Notes: generated by a model from the sequence alone, not told the origin. A stretch of DNA of 64,000 nucleotides from Chloroflexota bacterium (GCA_021414245.1 JAIOOU010000001.1:100371-164370); one strand, 5' to 3'; shown: positions 16,453 to 25,941, numbered from the stretch's first letter. Numbers and translations are program-made.

Positions 16453-17514
16453 TTAATCCCGCAATGCCTTGCCGGTCAGTTGAATGAAGACATCTTCGAG
16501 CGAAGGCTTTACGATGTTCATGTTGACCAGGCGTGTGCCATTTTGTCCGATGTGTTCCACGATCTTCGGCAGGACCGCGCGGCTGTTGTTGGATTGCAGG
16601 TTGACCTCCCACAGATCCGCTTCGCCCTGCTGGCGTGCCATCAAACTTTTTACCTCGGAAATAGAGCGTAATTTTTCACCGATATATTCCTGCCAGCCGG
16701 TCACTTCGAGTTTGATGATCTCCTGCTGGTCGATCTGGGCCTTGAGGTTGGCAGGCGTGTCAAGGGCGATGACCTTGCCCGTGTCGATGATGCCGATCCG
16801 GTCGGAGAGCTGGTCGGCTTCCTCCATATAATGGGTGGTGAGCAGGATGGTGTGGCCTTCCGATTTCAATTGGGCGATCAACTCCCTTAAGTTGCGGGCA
16901 GCTTGCGGGTCCAGGCCGAGCGTGGGCTCATCGAGCAGGAGAATGGGGGGGCGGGCCAGCAAGGCCTTGGCGATGGCAATGCGCTGGCGCATGCCTGTCG
17001 AATATTTTTCCACGAGTTCGTTGGCGCGGTCCTTGATCTCCATGCGTTCAATCAATTCCTCCACGCGTTTCTTGGCCACCGGGGCCGGGATGTGATATAG
17101 CGCGGCGAAGTATTCGAGGTTTTCGCGCCCGGACAGTTTCCAATAAATACTGCGCTCGCCAGCCAGGACCGTGCCAAGACTGCGGCGGACCTCGTTGGCC
17201 TGTTTGACGATGTCAAAGCCGTTAACACGGGCGGTGCCGCTCGTCGGTTCAAGCAGTGTGCACAACATGCGGATGGTGGTGGACTTGCCCGCGCCGTTCG
17301 GACCCAGCAGGCCGAAGATCTCGCCACGTTTGATCTGGATATCCACACCGTCGACGGCAGTGAAAGTGGCTTGCGGTTCCTTCTTACCGAAAAGCTGCCA
17401 CGGCTTGCGTCGGGGAATGGGCATCCCTTCGGTTTTTTCGGATTTATCCCCGGTACCGGGCCGGGCGGGGAATTTTTTCACCAGTTGACTGGCTTCGACG
17501 GCAAATTCGGACAT
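16453..17514 (-). CDS. ABC transporter ATP-binding protein
   Basis: 353 residues; start MSEFAVEASQ at 17514 with aaggag upstream rather than the earlier codon at 17544. Walker A GPNGAGKST, signature YSTGMRQRIAIAKAL, Walker B ILLLDEPTLGLDP and the switch His in LLTTHYMEEADQ are all intact. The C-terminal 80 residues match the DrrA/CcmA-type extension. A Lys/Pro-rich insert after residue 15 separates the first strand from the Walker A region. Powers the two permeases downstream. Confidence 0.93.
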   Translation of the reverse strand: MSEFAVEASQLVKKFPARPGTGDKSEKTEGMPIPRRKPWQLFGKKEPQATFTAVDGVDIQIKRGEIFGLLGPNGAGKSTTIRMLCTLLEPTSGTARVNGFDIVKQANEVRRSLGTVLAGERSIYWKLSGRENLEYFAALYHIPAPVAKKRVEELIERMEIKDRANELVEKYSTGMRQRIAIAKALLARPPILLLDEPTLGLDPQAARNLRELIAQLKSEGHTILLTTHYMEEADQLSDRIGIIDTGKVIALDTPANLKAQIDQQEIIKLEVTGWQEYIGEKLRSISEVKSLMARQQGEADLWEVNLQSNNSRAVLPKIVEHIGQNGTRLVNMNIVKPSLEDVFIQLTGKALRD

Positions 17515-17885
17515 CTTGAGCTCCTTTATTAAGGCGGATATCAATAAAACGAAGTCTTTCCTTGATAATATTGACTTGTTTTGCTAACAATTATGCATAT
17601 ATTATAACTAATCATTGATTTTGTCAATAGATAATTCAAGAAAATCAAGGTCGGGCTTAATAATCCATGGGAAATGTGTCATTCTCAATCAAAGCGATAT
17701 TTTGCACCGGATTGGCAGTATGGATGAGACTTTGGATGGAGTAGGTGAGGTATTTGGATTGATTTTGAATGGCGTTATAATTTCAATCATGGGGCCTAAT
17801 ACAAAAAACTTTCCGTAGGGAAAATCTGTGGACACAATAGGACAAGCCTTTTTGTATCAGCAGTGAGCCTCAAGAGGATTGATCA
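17515..17885. other. 371-bp intergenic region with the ABC operon promoter
   Basis: No convincing gene. The left part holds the leftward promoter and a palindrome described separately. The remainder (17640-17885) is AT-rich with no clear hairpin or coding pattern; a 67-codon open frame at 17615 overlaps the promoter and lacks a ribosome site. Confidence 0.6.
17601..17628 (-). promoter_or_regulatory. promoter of the ABC exporter operon with a palindromic operator
   Basis: Minus strand TTGACA (17627-17622) and TATAAT (17606-17601), spacer 15 bp (17 if TAATAT is used). The -35 box is inside the palindrome attga-ttttg-tcaat (17614-17628), a likely repressor site. Confidence 0.55.
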
Positions 17886-18359
17886 ATGAGTATGCCAATG
17901 CATTTGAGCGTGGTGGTTGTGGCGGAAAGAAGCGAGCTTGCGGGTATTGCGGCTGCCGTATTGCCCGGTAAGAATATTGGCGGTATTAATCCACGGATCC
18001 TGGCCGCTTCGAGTTCGTTGTCGAATGAAAAATCCATTTTCTTTTTGTCGGGGGACAAACATAAAATCCTGATTAATGTTGCGCCACCCTGTCACTTCAT
18101 CAACCCCAAACGGATTGATCTGTGGATCGCGCTGGATGACGAAAGTGAGAAGGATGCGCGCCGGAATATCGAACTGTATGGTCCGCCTCCCGACAATTTT
18201 TATCGTGGTGTATTTCGTGACCCGGTCGCCATGTGCGGTTTTAAGATTCCGGCCATCCCTTCCTCGAAAAGCGGTATCGATGCCTGGCTGGATGAACTCA
18301 TCGGAAACCTTGAACCCTGGAGAAAGCAGATTTGGGATGCTTTCTCCGATTCATCATAG
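17886..18359 (+). CDS. hypothetical protein, 157 aa
   Basis: Start at 17886 with aagagga 8 nt upstream. Alpha/beta composition, hydrophobic first strand (MHLSVVVVAERSEL), no signal sequence or membrane helix, and a C-terminal amphipathic part rich in Trp (WLDELIGNLEPWRKQIWDAF). No family recognised. A stand-alone gene facing away from the ABC operon. Confidence 0.7.
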   Translation: MSMPMHLSVVVVAERSELAGIAAAVLPGKNIGGINPRILAASSSLSNEKSIFFLSGDKHKILINVAPPCHFINPKRIDLWIALDDESEKDARRNIELYGPPPDNFYRGVFRDPVAMCGFKIPAIPSSKSGIDAWLDELIGNLEPWRKQIWDAFSDSS

Positions 18360-18458
18360 CCTCAACCCCATCTCTTTAGCGATTGGACGGACAGACAGGT
18401 CTGTGGGCTGCAAAGAGTAACTGAGTGATCTTGTTAAATCAATTGGAGGAGAAAGAGA

Positions 18459-18968
18459 ATGGAATTTGAGAGATTCTATCGAGAGCTTGAGAATAGCACG
18501 GAAACGATCCGCACCCTGGTAAATGGGGTGTCACAGGCCGAGGCACGCCTCAAGCCGGCCCCCGGAGCCTGGTCCATTCTTGAAGTGATCTGTCACCTTT
18601 ATGATATTGAGTGCGAAGATTTCCGTCAGCGCCTGGACTCCATCCTGCACCGGCCGACGGAGGAGTTTCCCCTGATCGACCCTCAAAGCTGGATCAAAGC
18701 CCGCGGATACAACCAACGGGATTTTGTCGGAGTCTTGCAGGATTTCTTCATGGAGCGGGAAAAATCCCTTGCCTGGCTGCAGAGTCTTTCCAATCCGGAC
18801 TGGGAGGCAGAATATGTTGATGAGTCCGGACCCACCAAGGCGGGTACGATGCTCGTCTCTTGGGCTGCCCATGACAATCTGCACATCCGTCAACTGGTGG
18901 AGTTGAGACGGGCCAGGATCGTAGGCATGGCCGAGCCGTTTGAAGTCGATTATGCAGGTGAATGGTGA
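18459..18968 (+). CDS. DinB-like (DUF664 type) four-helix protein
   Basis: 169 residues with ggaggagaaag before the start. DinB/YfiT-like fold: WSILEVICHLYDIE contains the first metal His, and SWAAHDNLHIRQLVEL the second and third. Members are metal-dependent, often thiol transferases or of unknown role. The SnoaL-like gene follows 95 nt downstream; joint action is not implied by the sequence. Confidence 0.85.
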   Translation: MEFERFYRELENSTETIRTLVNGVSQAEARLKPAPGAWSILEVICHLYDIECEDFRQRLDSILHRPTEEFPLIDPQSWIKARGYNQRDFVGVLQDFFMEREKSLAWLQSLSNPDWEAEYVDESGPTKAGTMLVSWAAHDNLHIRQLVELRRARIVGMAEPFEVDYAGEW

Positions 18969-19063
18969 CTTTTTCCCATGACAAACGAACTGATCGTGCG
19001 CAATGCTGAGGTCGAAGAATTGTTTTTGCAATCAACGGAAATCCGATAAAGGAGGCTTGATCG

Positions 19064-19447
19064 ATGAGTCCAGTTCCCATGTCACGATTGGAATTAGCAA
19101 CCCGAATCGTTCTTGAATTCAATGAGGCCTTCAACCGTCATGATGTCCCGGGGATGATGCGGCTGATGGGCGACGATTGCATCTTTGAGAACACTGACCC
19201 GGCTCCCGATGGCAGTGTCTACTCGGGCAGGGAAGCAGTCACTCAATTTTGGGCTGACTTCTTTCGGGAGTCACCCCAGGCCCATATTGAAATCGAGGAA
19301 ATTTTTGGATTGGGACTTCGTTGTGTAATGCGCTGGAGATATGAATGGGTGGATGCCGCCGGCGCGAAGGGACATGTCCGGGGAGTAGACATATTCCAGA
19401 TCAAGGATGGTTTGATCTCCGAAAAATTTTCTTATGTCAAAGGATAA
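19064..19447 (+). CDS. SnoaL-like / NTF2-fold protein
   Basis: 127 residues, preceded by aaaggagg. Starts with a helix (ELATRIVLEFNEAFNRHD) then MMRLMGDDCIFENTDP and ends with GVDIFQIKDGLISEKFSYV, the typical cone-shaped alpha+beta fold of ketosteroid isomerase and polyketide cyclase relatives. Substrate unknown. Confidence 0.85.
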   Translation: MSPVPMSRLELATRIVLEFNEAFNRHDVPGMMRLMGDDCIFENTDPAPDGSVYSGREAVTQFWADFFRESPQAHIEIEEIFGLGLRCVMRWRYEWVDAAGAKGHVRGVDIFQIKDGLISEKFSYVKG

Positions 19448-19491
19448 TTGAAAAAATACAGCGCACCCCTCGAAAGCGGGACCCGATACAA

Positions 19492-20262
19492 TTATCTGAC
19501 CGGCCAGGGGATTTCCGCCGGCCCGGCGTAGCCATGTTTTTCCTGGAAATACACCCTGCCGTGTGAAGGCGTGTTGCACCCTTCTTCATCCACGAACCTG
19601 ATCGCCGGATAATTCGTAGCCAGCGGGTCGAAGATCATCCTCCCGTCTTCACAGCGCCAGACCTCGATGATGTAAATGAACATGTTCTCGTCCTCCTGGT
19701 CGCCGGCGATTAAGGTGATCGCCTGCCAGGTGACGGTCACCTCGTTCGGGTTGTTCGGGTCACGGGATGCGCTTAATACGGTGGTGGGGGCATAATAAGG
19801 CGAAGCCGGCAATTTATATCCGTCGGGATAAACGATCTTGAGTGTCTGCTGGTCGCCCTGAATATCGACGAATTTTGCATTGATCCAACATTTCCTGTCA
19901 TTGTCGACCATCAGCCAGTTATTGCCATCCGTGCGGCCGATCAATTTGATATTGGCGCCTTTTCGAAAGGCGAATAGATAAAGGTATTCAGACCCCGGGC
20001 CGTAGCGGCAGCTAAGCAGGTCCGCGGTAACCTTGGCCTTCAGGCTGTCCACAACGGCAATCGGGGTGGGTGAGCTGGTTTCCGCCGGCGGAACCGGTGT
20101 GGAGGTTTCAGTTGGCGGAATCGATGTCGGGGTGAATGTGCCCGTTGGCAAAATCACAGCGGTGGCGGAAGCCTGAATCGCGGGCTGGATCGTCACTGTT
20201 CGAGGCGGTGCACAAGCTGAAAGGAAAAGAAGCAGCAGTAAAATTTTTGAAATATTTTTCAT
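19492..20262 (-). CDS. lipoprotein with Thr/Pro linker and SH3-like domain
   Basis: 256 residues. Signal peptide with lipobox LSAC (Cys16), so it should be attached to the outer face of the membrane. Residues 30-70 are a Thr/Pro/Ser-rich linker (PTSIPPTETSTPVPP). The next part (LSCRYGPGSEYLYLFAFRKG) resembles a bacterial SH3 repeat with Tyr-Gly-Pro-Gly, often found in wall-binding proteins. The C-terminal 100 residues are beta-rich and unfamiliar. It starts 6 nt after the DsbA-like gene, so both are co-expressed. Confidence 0.82.
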   Translation of the reverse strand: MKNISKILLLLLFLSACAPPRTVTIQPAIQASATAVILPTGTFTPTSIPPTETSTPVPPAETSSPTPIAVVDSLKAKVTADLLSCRYGPGSEYLYLFAFRKGANIKLIGRTDGNNWLMVDNDRKCWINAKFVDIQGDQQTLKIVYPDGYKLPASPYYAPTTVLSASRDPNNPNEVTVTWQAITLIAGDQEDENMFIYIIEVWRCEDGRMIFDPLATNYPAIRFVDEEGCNTPSHGRVYFQEKHGYAGPAEIPWPVR

Positions 20263-20268
20263 GCTTGT

Positions 20269-21021
20269 CTATCCGCTTTGGATGTCCAAAGCCCCATCCA
20301 GGATCTGGTCGATATATTGTTTCAATATGGAGAAAGGTTGTGCCCCTTCCAATTTGATTCCATTTATGAACAGGGTTGGCGTCGCGTGGACCCCGTCCGC
20401 TTCGGCTTGCGCCGCATCCTGTTCCACGGTCCCCTTGTGCTTTTCCCCGCTGATGCAGGACTCGAATTCATCCATGTTCAGGTCCAGTGTCCGGGCGTAG
20501 GAGACGAGCTTGTCCTTCGTAAAGTCGCCAACGTTCTCCCCGGTCCAATTGCTGAAGAGCGTATCGTGATATTCCCAAAACCTGCCCTGATCTCCGGCGC
20601 AATACGCGCCCTCTGCCGCCCAGGCTGATTCGGTCCCGAGAAAGGCCCCCACAGACCGGTATTCGAAATACACCTTGTCCGTGTTGACGTATTCGGCGAT
20701 CAATTGCGGTTCGGTGTCAGTCCAGAATTTCAGGCAGTACGGACATTGGAAATCGCCATATTCAATAATGTGCACCGGTGCGTCCGGATTGCCCATCGTG
20801 TTGTTTTGGGTCGGGGCCAGCGGAGTCCCTTTCACGGAATGGATTTGCTGCGGGATGAATTTCTGCACGAATTTCGGACCGGCGATGAACACGCTCCCGA
20901 TCAGGGCAGTTCCGCACAGGATGACAAAACAACCGCCAGCGGCCAGCCAAAATCTCCATTTTGGCCTGGACGTTTGCGGAATATCCTGCATAAGGTCCCC
21001 GGGAATTTTTTCTTCGATCAT
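20269..21021 (-). CDS. membrane-anchored DsbA-like thioredoxin-fold protein
   Basis: 250 residues. Start MIEEK at 21021 has aaggag 7 nt upstream; a longer frame to 21087 is not needed. One transmembrane segment at about 25-47, then an outside DsbA/Thioredoxin_4 domain with CPYC (Cys93, Cys96) and the cis-Pro loop ATPTLFING. Probably an extracytoplasmic disulfide oxidase or isomerase. Operon with the lipoprotein, whose Cys residues could be a substrate (inference). Confidence 0.9.
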   Translation of the reverse strand: MIEEKIPGDLMQDIPQTSRPKWRFWLAAGGCFVILCGTALIGSVFIAGPKFVQKFIPQQIHSVKGTPLAPTQNNTMGNPDAPVHIIEYGDFQCPYCLKFWTDTEPQLIAEYVNTDKVYFEYRSVGAFLGTESAWAAEGAYCAGDQGRFWEYHDTLFSNWTGENVGDFTKDKLVSYARTLDLNMDEFESCISGEKHKGTVEQDAAQAEADGVHATPTLFINGIKLEGAQPFSILKQYIDQILDGALDIQSG

Positions 21022-21147
21022 TCCATTACTCCTTCCAAGGTCCAAATTGTACCGTGAAAAAAATTCATCGGTCGCGTTGAGCCCCACAGGATCCCTTTCC
21101 TAATCCAAAACTTATATAAATTGTACAAGGGAAATCCGTTTTTTCGT

Positions 21148-21153
21148 TATAAT
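21148..21153 (+). promoter_or_regulatory. -10 box of a likely leaderless gene (VanW-like)
   Basis: TATAAT with 7 nt to the ATG at 21161 and no ribosome site. A transcript would start at or next to the first codon. Confidence 0.6.
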
Positions 21154-21160
21154 CCTTTCC

Positions 21161-23041
21161 ATGTACACCCCTTTAAATACTCGTAACTCCCTGGTAAAAC
21201 AGATCCTGGCCGCCCTCGCGATCGGATTGATCCTCTTTATCGGGATCGTTGTTTTCTGGACGATCGGCTATCAACTGGTTTATGCCGGGCGGATCTTTCC
21301 CGGGACCTCCGTGGCGGGTGTGGACCTTTCCGGCCTTTCCCCGGAAGAAGCCGCGGTGAAATTAAGTCAGACCCTTTCGTATCCAAATACAGGCAAGATC
21401 CTGTTCCGGGATGCGGATAAATTATGGGTGGCTTCCCCGGCTGAACTCGGCATGGTCTTTGATCCCTCAGCCAGTGCCCTGGCGGCTTATCGATTGGGCC
21501 GTTCCGGCGGTTTGTTTGGCGCCCTGGCGGGGCAGATCAACTCCCGCGGACTGGGTGTGGACGTGCCTCCTGTAGTGATCTTTGATCAGCGCGTTGCCTA
21601 TGCCTATTTGCAGAACATCGCCGGACAGGTTGACCAGCAGGTCGTGGAAGCCAGCCTGCATGTCGAGGGAACGAACGTGGTCGCACAGCCCGGTCAACTT
21701 GGACGCCTGCTCAATCTCGATGCAACGCTCATTTATCTGGGCGCGCAACTGCAGTCCTTTCGGGATGGGGAGGTGCCCCTGGTGATTCAGGAGGCCGCCC
21801 CCAAGCTGTTGGATGTCTCCTCACAAGCGGATGCCGCCCGGCGCATTCTCAGCCAGCCCTTGACCATCACTGTACCCAATTATCGTGAAGGTGACCCCGG
21901 TCCCTGGACATACGATGTGCCTGTGGTCGCGAACATGATCGCCGTGAATGTGGTCGAGAACGGCGGCAGATCGGAAATGCAGGTCGGGCTGGACCCGGCG
22001 GCCCTGCGCCAAACCTTGAATGAACTTAAAACTTATGTAGACCGTCAGCCTGCCAATGCGCGTTTCACTTTTAATGATGGGACCGGGCAGCTTGAAGCCA
22101 CTCAGGCCTCCAATGTCGGCCGGGTCATGGATGTGGAAGCCAGCATTGCAGCCGTCAACGATGCCCTCCTGCGCGGTGAACATACAGTTGCCCTCTCCGT
22201 TGCGGAGTCCCAGCCGGCTGTGGCGGATACTGCCACCGGCGCGGACCTTGGCATTACGCAGTTGATTCAGCAGCAGACAACGTATTTTTACGGTTCCAGC
22301 GATGCGCGCATACAGAATATCGTTGCGGCCGCGAAGCAGTATCATGGTCTGCTGGTTGCTCCGGGCGAGACCTTCTCCATGGGCAGTGTGCTCGGGGATG
22401 TCAGCCTCGAGAACGGCTTTGCGGAAGCCCTCATCATTTACGGCGGCCGCACCATCAAAGGCGTTGGCGGAGGCGTTTGTCAGGTCAGTACCACTCTTTT
22501 CCGCACGGTATTCTTCGCTGGTTTTCCGGTGGTCGAAAGATACTACCATGCCTACCGCGTTTCCTATTATGAAATGGATGCCAGTGGCTCAGTGGATCCC
22601 ACCCTGGCAGGTTTGGATGCCACTGTTTATTTCCCGCTGGTGGATTTTAAATTCAAGAACGACTCCCCCTACTGGCTGCTGATGGAAACCTATGTGGATG
22701 TCGGCGCACGCACGCTGACCTGGAAACTGTATTCCACCTCCGATGGACGCAGCGTTACCTGGGATACTACCGGCCCGGCGAATGTTGTCCCTGCGCCTTC
22801 ACCGCTTTTTGAAGTCAACCCCGACTTAAAGGAAGACCAGATCAAGCAGGTTGATTATCCCGCCCAGGGTGCGGACGTAACCGTCAACCGCACCGTCTGG
22901 CGCAACGGCCAGGCATATTTTACTGATCAATTCCAGACCCACTATCAGCCCTGGCAGGCGGTCTGCCAGTATGGACCCGGCACGGAAGACCCGGAACGGG
23001 TTGCCAAAAGAAAGAAACTCTGCGTGACCTCCAGTACTTGA
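21161..23041 (+). CDS. VanW family cell-envelope protein
   Basis: 626 residues. One N-terminal membrane segment (about 14-38), then two tandem peptidoglycan-binding type 4 domains (about 60-200 and 225-345) and a VanW domain (about 370-500) with PGETFSMGSVLGDVS and GVGGGVCQVSTTLFR. The C-terminal 90 residues carry a beta-rich domain. The protein faces the outside. VanW-like proteins are common in Gram-positive and Chloroflexota envelopes; the biochemical role is unsettled. No antibiotic-resistance genes are near, so the name does not imply vancomycin resistance. Confidence 0.92.
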   Translation: MYTPLNTRNSLVKQILAALAIGLILFIGIVVFWTIGYQLVYAGRIFPGTSVAGVDLSGLSPEEAAVKLSQTLSYPNTGKILFRDADKLWVASPAELGMVFDPSASALAAYRLGRSGGLFGALAGQINSRGLGVDVPPVVIFDQRVAYAYLQNIAGQVDQQVVEASLHVEGTNVVAQPGQLGRLLNLDATLIYLGAQLQSFRDGEVPLVIQEAAPKLLDVSSQADAARRILSQPLTITVPNYREGDPGPWTYDVPVVANMIAVNVVENGGRSEMQVGLDPAALRQTLNELKTYVDRQPANARFTFNDGTGQLEATQASNVGRVMDVEASIAAVNDALLRGEHTVALSVAESQPAVADTATGADLGITQLIQQQTTYFYGSSDARIQNIVAAAKQYHGLLVAPGETFSMGSVLGDVSLENGFAEALIIYGGRTIKGVGGGVCQVSTTLFRTVFFAGFPVVERYYHAYRVSYYEMDASGSVDPTLAGLDATVYFPLVDFKFKNDSPYWLLMETYVDVGARTLTWKLYSTSDGRSVTWDTTGPANVVPAPSPLFEVNPDLKEDQIKQVDYPAQGADVTVNRTVWRNGQAYFTDQFQTHYQPWQAVCQYGPGTEDPERVAKRKKLCVTSST

Positions 23042-23096
23042 TGGTTTGCAGGATATTTTCACATGGTACAATCTTTTCCTGAATAAAGGAGACTCA

Positions 23097-23315
23097 ATGG
23101 TCAGTTCAGAATTGCTCGAGATCTTAAGATGCCCCAATTGCGTGCGCGAAAAACAAGGCATGCTGGTTTTATACAAGGATGCCTGGCTGGTTTGCCAGGA
23201 TTGCAGCCGCAAATATCCGATCGTGGATGATATTCCCGTCATGTTGATCGATGAAGGGGACAAGTGGATCAAGACTGCGCAGGAGTCCCTGCCGGTCCCG
23301 CCTCCCGCAAAATAA
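23097..23315 (+). CDS. Trm112-like / UPF0434 zinc-ribbon protein
   Basis: 72 residues; start MVSSELLEILRCP at 23097 with aaaggag upstream. CPNC and CQDC pairs form a zinc ribbon, and RKYPIVDDIPVMLIDE is the family signature. Relatives include YcaR and Trm112, small partners of methyltransferases. It is followed 2 nt later by the HEAT-repeat gene. Confidence 0.88.
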   Translation: MVSSELLEILRCPNCVREKQGMLVLYKDAWLVCQDCSRKYPIVDDIPVMLIDEGDKWIKTAQESLPVPPPAK

Positions 23316-23317
23316 GA

Positions 23318-23881
23318 ATGCAGGAGCTGTTGGCCGAACTGACCAGCGGGGATGATGGACGTGCGGAGAATTCCATTCCCGCGATCACGGCCCTCGGGTC
23401 GGCGGCCCTCCCGCCCTTGTTGAATTTGACGAGGGATGAAAAGGCGGATACTCGCTGGTGGGCAATCCGTGCCCTGGCTGCCTCGCCTCACACGCGGACC
23501 GAGGACCTGCTCTCGCTCCTCAGCGACCCGGCCCCGGAAGTGCGAGCCGCCGCCGCTCTTGCCGTCTGCGCTCATCCTCACGAATGCGCAGTCAAAGCTC
23601 TGGTGGAGACACTGGCAGATGCAGACTCTTTGGTTGCCGGTCTGGCCGGAAACGCCCTGGTGAAAATTGGCGGCCCTTCGGTGCCGGACCTGCTGGAAGT
23701 CATGAAAGAAGCGCCGGCAGGCGTCAGAATTTTGGCCTTGCGCAGCCTGTCCGAGATCGGCGATCATCGTGCCATTCCTGTGATGATGAAGGCGCTGGGT
23801 GAAGAATCCGCGTTGCTGCAATATTGGGCGACGGAAGGCCTGCAACGACTTGGGCTGGACATGGTCTATATGAAGCCCTGA
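23318..23881 (+). CDS. HEAT-repeat protein
   Basis: 187 residues consisting of about five HEAT/PBS-lyase repeats (for example DEKADTRWWAIRALAAS and EVRAAAALAVCAHP, ending with LQYWATEGLQRLG). Such proteins are protein-protein adaptors. The start at 23318 follows the upstream stop by 2 nt, indicating coupling to the zinc-ribbon gene and perhaps to the LCP gene 12 nt downstream. Confidence 0.85.
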   Translation: MQELLAELTSGDDGRAENSIPAITALGSAALPPLLNLTRDEKADTRWWAIRALAASPHTRTEDLLSLLSDPAPEVRAAAALAVCAHPHECAVKALVETLADADSLVAGLAGNALVKIGGPSVPDLLEVMKEAPAGVRILALRSLSEIGDHRAIPVMMKALGEESALLQYWATEGLQRLGLDMVYMKP

Positions 23882-23892
23882 GGTTTTAAAAA

Positions 23893-25353
23893 ATGAATCG
23901 ATTTGAATTCCTGAAAAAAATAAAATTCCCGAAATTTGCCCGTCCCACCAACAGGCAGTTGATCTTCTGGGGCGTCACGTTGGTGCTGGGCATTGCCACG
24001 TTTTTCGTTGCCCGCAACCTGACGACCTGCTTTAATCTCGCAAATCTGCCGGGTATTGTCCCTGCTACTTGTGCGGGCGGTGGGCAGGGTACCACTCAAT
24101 TTGTCGAGAATTCCGATGGGACGCCTGCGGCTGTGGACGGCCTGCCGACCGCACCGCCCGTGGTCGCCCCCGAATCATCCCTGCCGCCCGCCTGGGACGG
24201 TGCAAGCCGCATCAATATTCTTTTCATCGGCCTGGATGCACGCGATGTGGAAGTGCAAAGCGGTCCACCGCGTTCCGATACCATGATGTTGATCACGGTG
24301 GATCCGGCCAGTAAGACGGCCGGCATGCTTTCCATTCCACGCGATATGTGGGTGAACATTCCCGGGTACGGATACAGCCGTATTAATACGGCTTATGCCA
24401 GCGGGGAAGGGGATAAACTCCCCGGCGGCGGACCCGGCCTCGCCATGAAGACGGTTTCTCAATTCATCGGTGTTCCCGTCGATTATTTTGTGCAGGTGGA
24501 TTTCAATGTCTTTATTGACCTGGTGAAAAGACTGGGTTGCATCAAGGTCACGCCCAACGAAACAATGATCCTTGACCCGATTGGTTCAGGCCTGGACCAT
24601 TTTAAACTCACCTCGGGCGGTGAGCGCGAGATCTGCGGTTGGATGGTGCTGGCGTATGCCCGCAACCGTCACACTTCAGGCGGTGATTTCGATCGCGCCA
24701 AACGCCAGCAGGAGGTCATCTTTGCCCTGCAAAAGAAAGTCTTCGATCCGGCGGTATTTCCATCTCTGATCGCCCAGGCCCCGCAGATGTATGCGGAACT
24801 GTCCTACGGCATTCATACCAACATGTCACTGGAGGACGCCCTGCGCCTGGCTGTGCTCGGCAGGGATATTTCAAGGGATAAAATTAAATCGGGTGTGATC
24901 GATACCACGATGGTCACCTTCGATACAACCACTCTCGGCGGGCAGGATGCCAGCGTGATGAAACCGATCCCGGATAAGATCCGCATCCTGCGGGACGAGA
25001 TCTTCACCTCCAGTGGTCCGCTCAGCCCGATCGCCCAGGGTGACCCGGTCTCCTTGATGCGCGCGGAGGAGGCCCGTGTGCGCATCGTGGATGGGACTTT
25101 TACGCCCGGTATGGATCAGCGCGCGGGAGTGTTTTTTCAGTCACAAGGCATGAACGTCACCGAAGTCGGCCCGGCGGACAATGTCTACAGTTCGACGGTG
25201 ATCATTGTGTATGGCCCGAAACTGTATACCTTGCGTTATTTGCAGAGCGTGTACGGTATTTCGCACACACAGATCCGTTTCAGCCCGGACCCCACTTCCA
25301 CCGTGGATATTGAGATCCGCCTCGGTTCGGATATTGCCGCAAGCATTCCATAG
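23893..25353 (+). CDS. LytR-CpsA-Psr (LCP) family glycopolymer transferase
   Basis: 486 residues. One membrane anchor (about 15-37), a Pro/Ala linker, the LCP domain (about 105-270) with RSDTMMLITVDP, LSIPRDMWVNIPG and the RINTAYASG and DFDRAKRQQEV motifs, and a LytR_C domain near 395-480. LCP proteins attach polymers carried on undecaprenyl phosphate to peptidoglycan or other acceptors. It fits with the VanW-like gene in the same direction and with uppS and the glycan genes elsewhere in the window. Confidence 0.93.
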   Translation: MNRFEFLKKIKFPKFARPTNRQLIFWGVTLVLGIATFFVARNLTTCFNLANLPGIVPATCAGGGQGTTQFVENSDGTPAAVDGLPTAPPVVAPESSLPPAWDGASRINILFIGLDARDVEVQSGPPRSDTMMLITVDPASKTAGMLSIPRDMWVNIPGYGYSRINTAYASGEGDKLPGGGPGLAMKTVSQFIGVPVDYFVQVDFNVFIDLVKRLGCIKVTPNETMILDPIGSGLDHFKLTSGGEREICGWMVLAYARNRHTSGGDFDRAKRQQEVIFALQKKVFDPAVFPSLIAQAPQMYAELSYGIHTNMSLEDALRLAVLGRDISRDKIKSGVIDTTMVTFDTTTLGGQDASVMKPIPDKIRILRDEIFTSSGPLSPIAQGDPVSLMRAEEARVRIVDGTFTPGMDQRAGVFFQSQGMNVTEVGPADNVYSSTVIIVYGPKLYTLRYLQSVYGISHTQIRFSPDPTSTVDIEIRLGSDIAASIP

Positions 25354-25380
25354 CAGTTTATTGATTTACAAGTTTAAATG

Positions 25381-25411
25381 AAAAGACCCGCGGCATGCCG
25401 CGGGTCTTTTT
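25381..25411. terminator. bidirectional terminator
   Basis: Perfect 30-bp palindrome (aaaagacccgcggca ... tctttt) between two convergent genes; T or A runs on both sides allow termination from either direction. Confidence 0.9.
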
Positions 25412-25426
25412 GAAAGCTGAAAGGAA

Positions 25427-25765
25427 TTATGCCCAACCCTGATTGCGAATGAAGTCAGTGACAAAGGGAACGACAACGGTCTCGCCTTGATATGCTTTGT
25501 AGCCAAGGTAAACCATGTAAATCACGAGGGCTATACCGGTACAAATACCAATGATGACGAAACTCAGGACGCTGGATACGATTCCATTGATAACGGCCAA
25601 AACAAGAGCCTGAATAGAATGGAATTTGATGAAGGGGCGGGATTTTTTGTCGTCCATCAGAAGGGCTACGATTGCGACAATCCAGCCGAAAAGTGGCATG
25701 TAAGCCAACATGGCCCACAGTTTATCGTCACTGGTTAAGTCGGGTGATACAGGTGCCTGAGACAT
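25427..25765 (-). CDS. DUF4870 small membrane protein
   Basis: 112 residues, ggaggaataaatt before the start. DKLWAMLAYMPLFGWIVAIVALL then KSRPFIKFHSIQALVLAVI are the typical DUF4870 (Tic20-like) signature, with three membrane segments and a short cytoplasmic end. Function unknown. Confidence 0.88.
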   Translation of the reverse strand: MSQAPVSPDLTSDDKLWAMLAYMPLFGWIVAIVALLMDDKKSRPFIKFHSIQALVLAVINGIVSSVLSFVIIGICTGIALVIYMVYLGYKAYQGETVVVPFVTDFIRNQGWA

Positions 25766-25935
25766 AATTTATTCCTCCGAATAAGTTGGTTTTGGATTTA
25801 TAGTATTTTACAACCATTCCCCCTATCATGCAACTTTTTTATTCACCCATGAGTACTGGATATTAAAACGTGGATGTGGAGAACGTTGAACTTCGTAATT
25901 TTCCCCACAAAGTTTCAGATTGATGCAACAAGCGG

Positions 25936-25941
25936 TAAAAT
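25936..25941 (+). promoter_or_regulatory. -10 box of likely leaderless fmt
   Basis: cggTAAAAT, 6 nt before the ATG at 25948; no ribosome site. Confidence 0.55.

Noticed and set aside
17615..17818. 67-codon frame
   Set aside because: Overlaps the ABC promoter, no ribosome site, no recognisable pattern.
21161..23041. Vancomycin resistance locus
   Set aside because: Only the VanW domain is shared; no vanHAX, vanS or vanR nearby.
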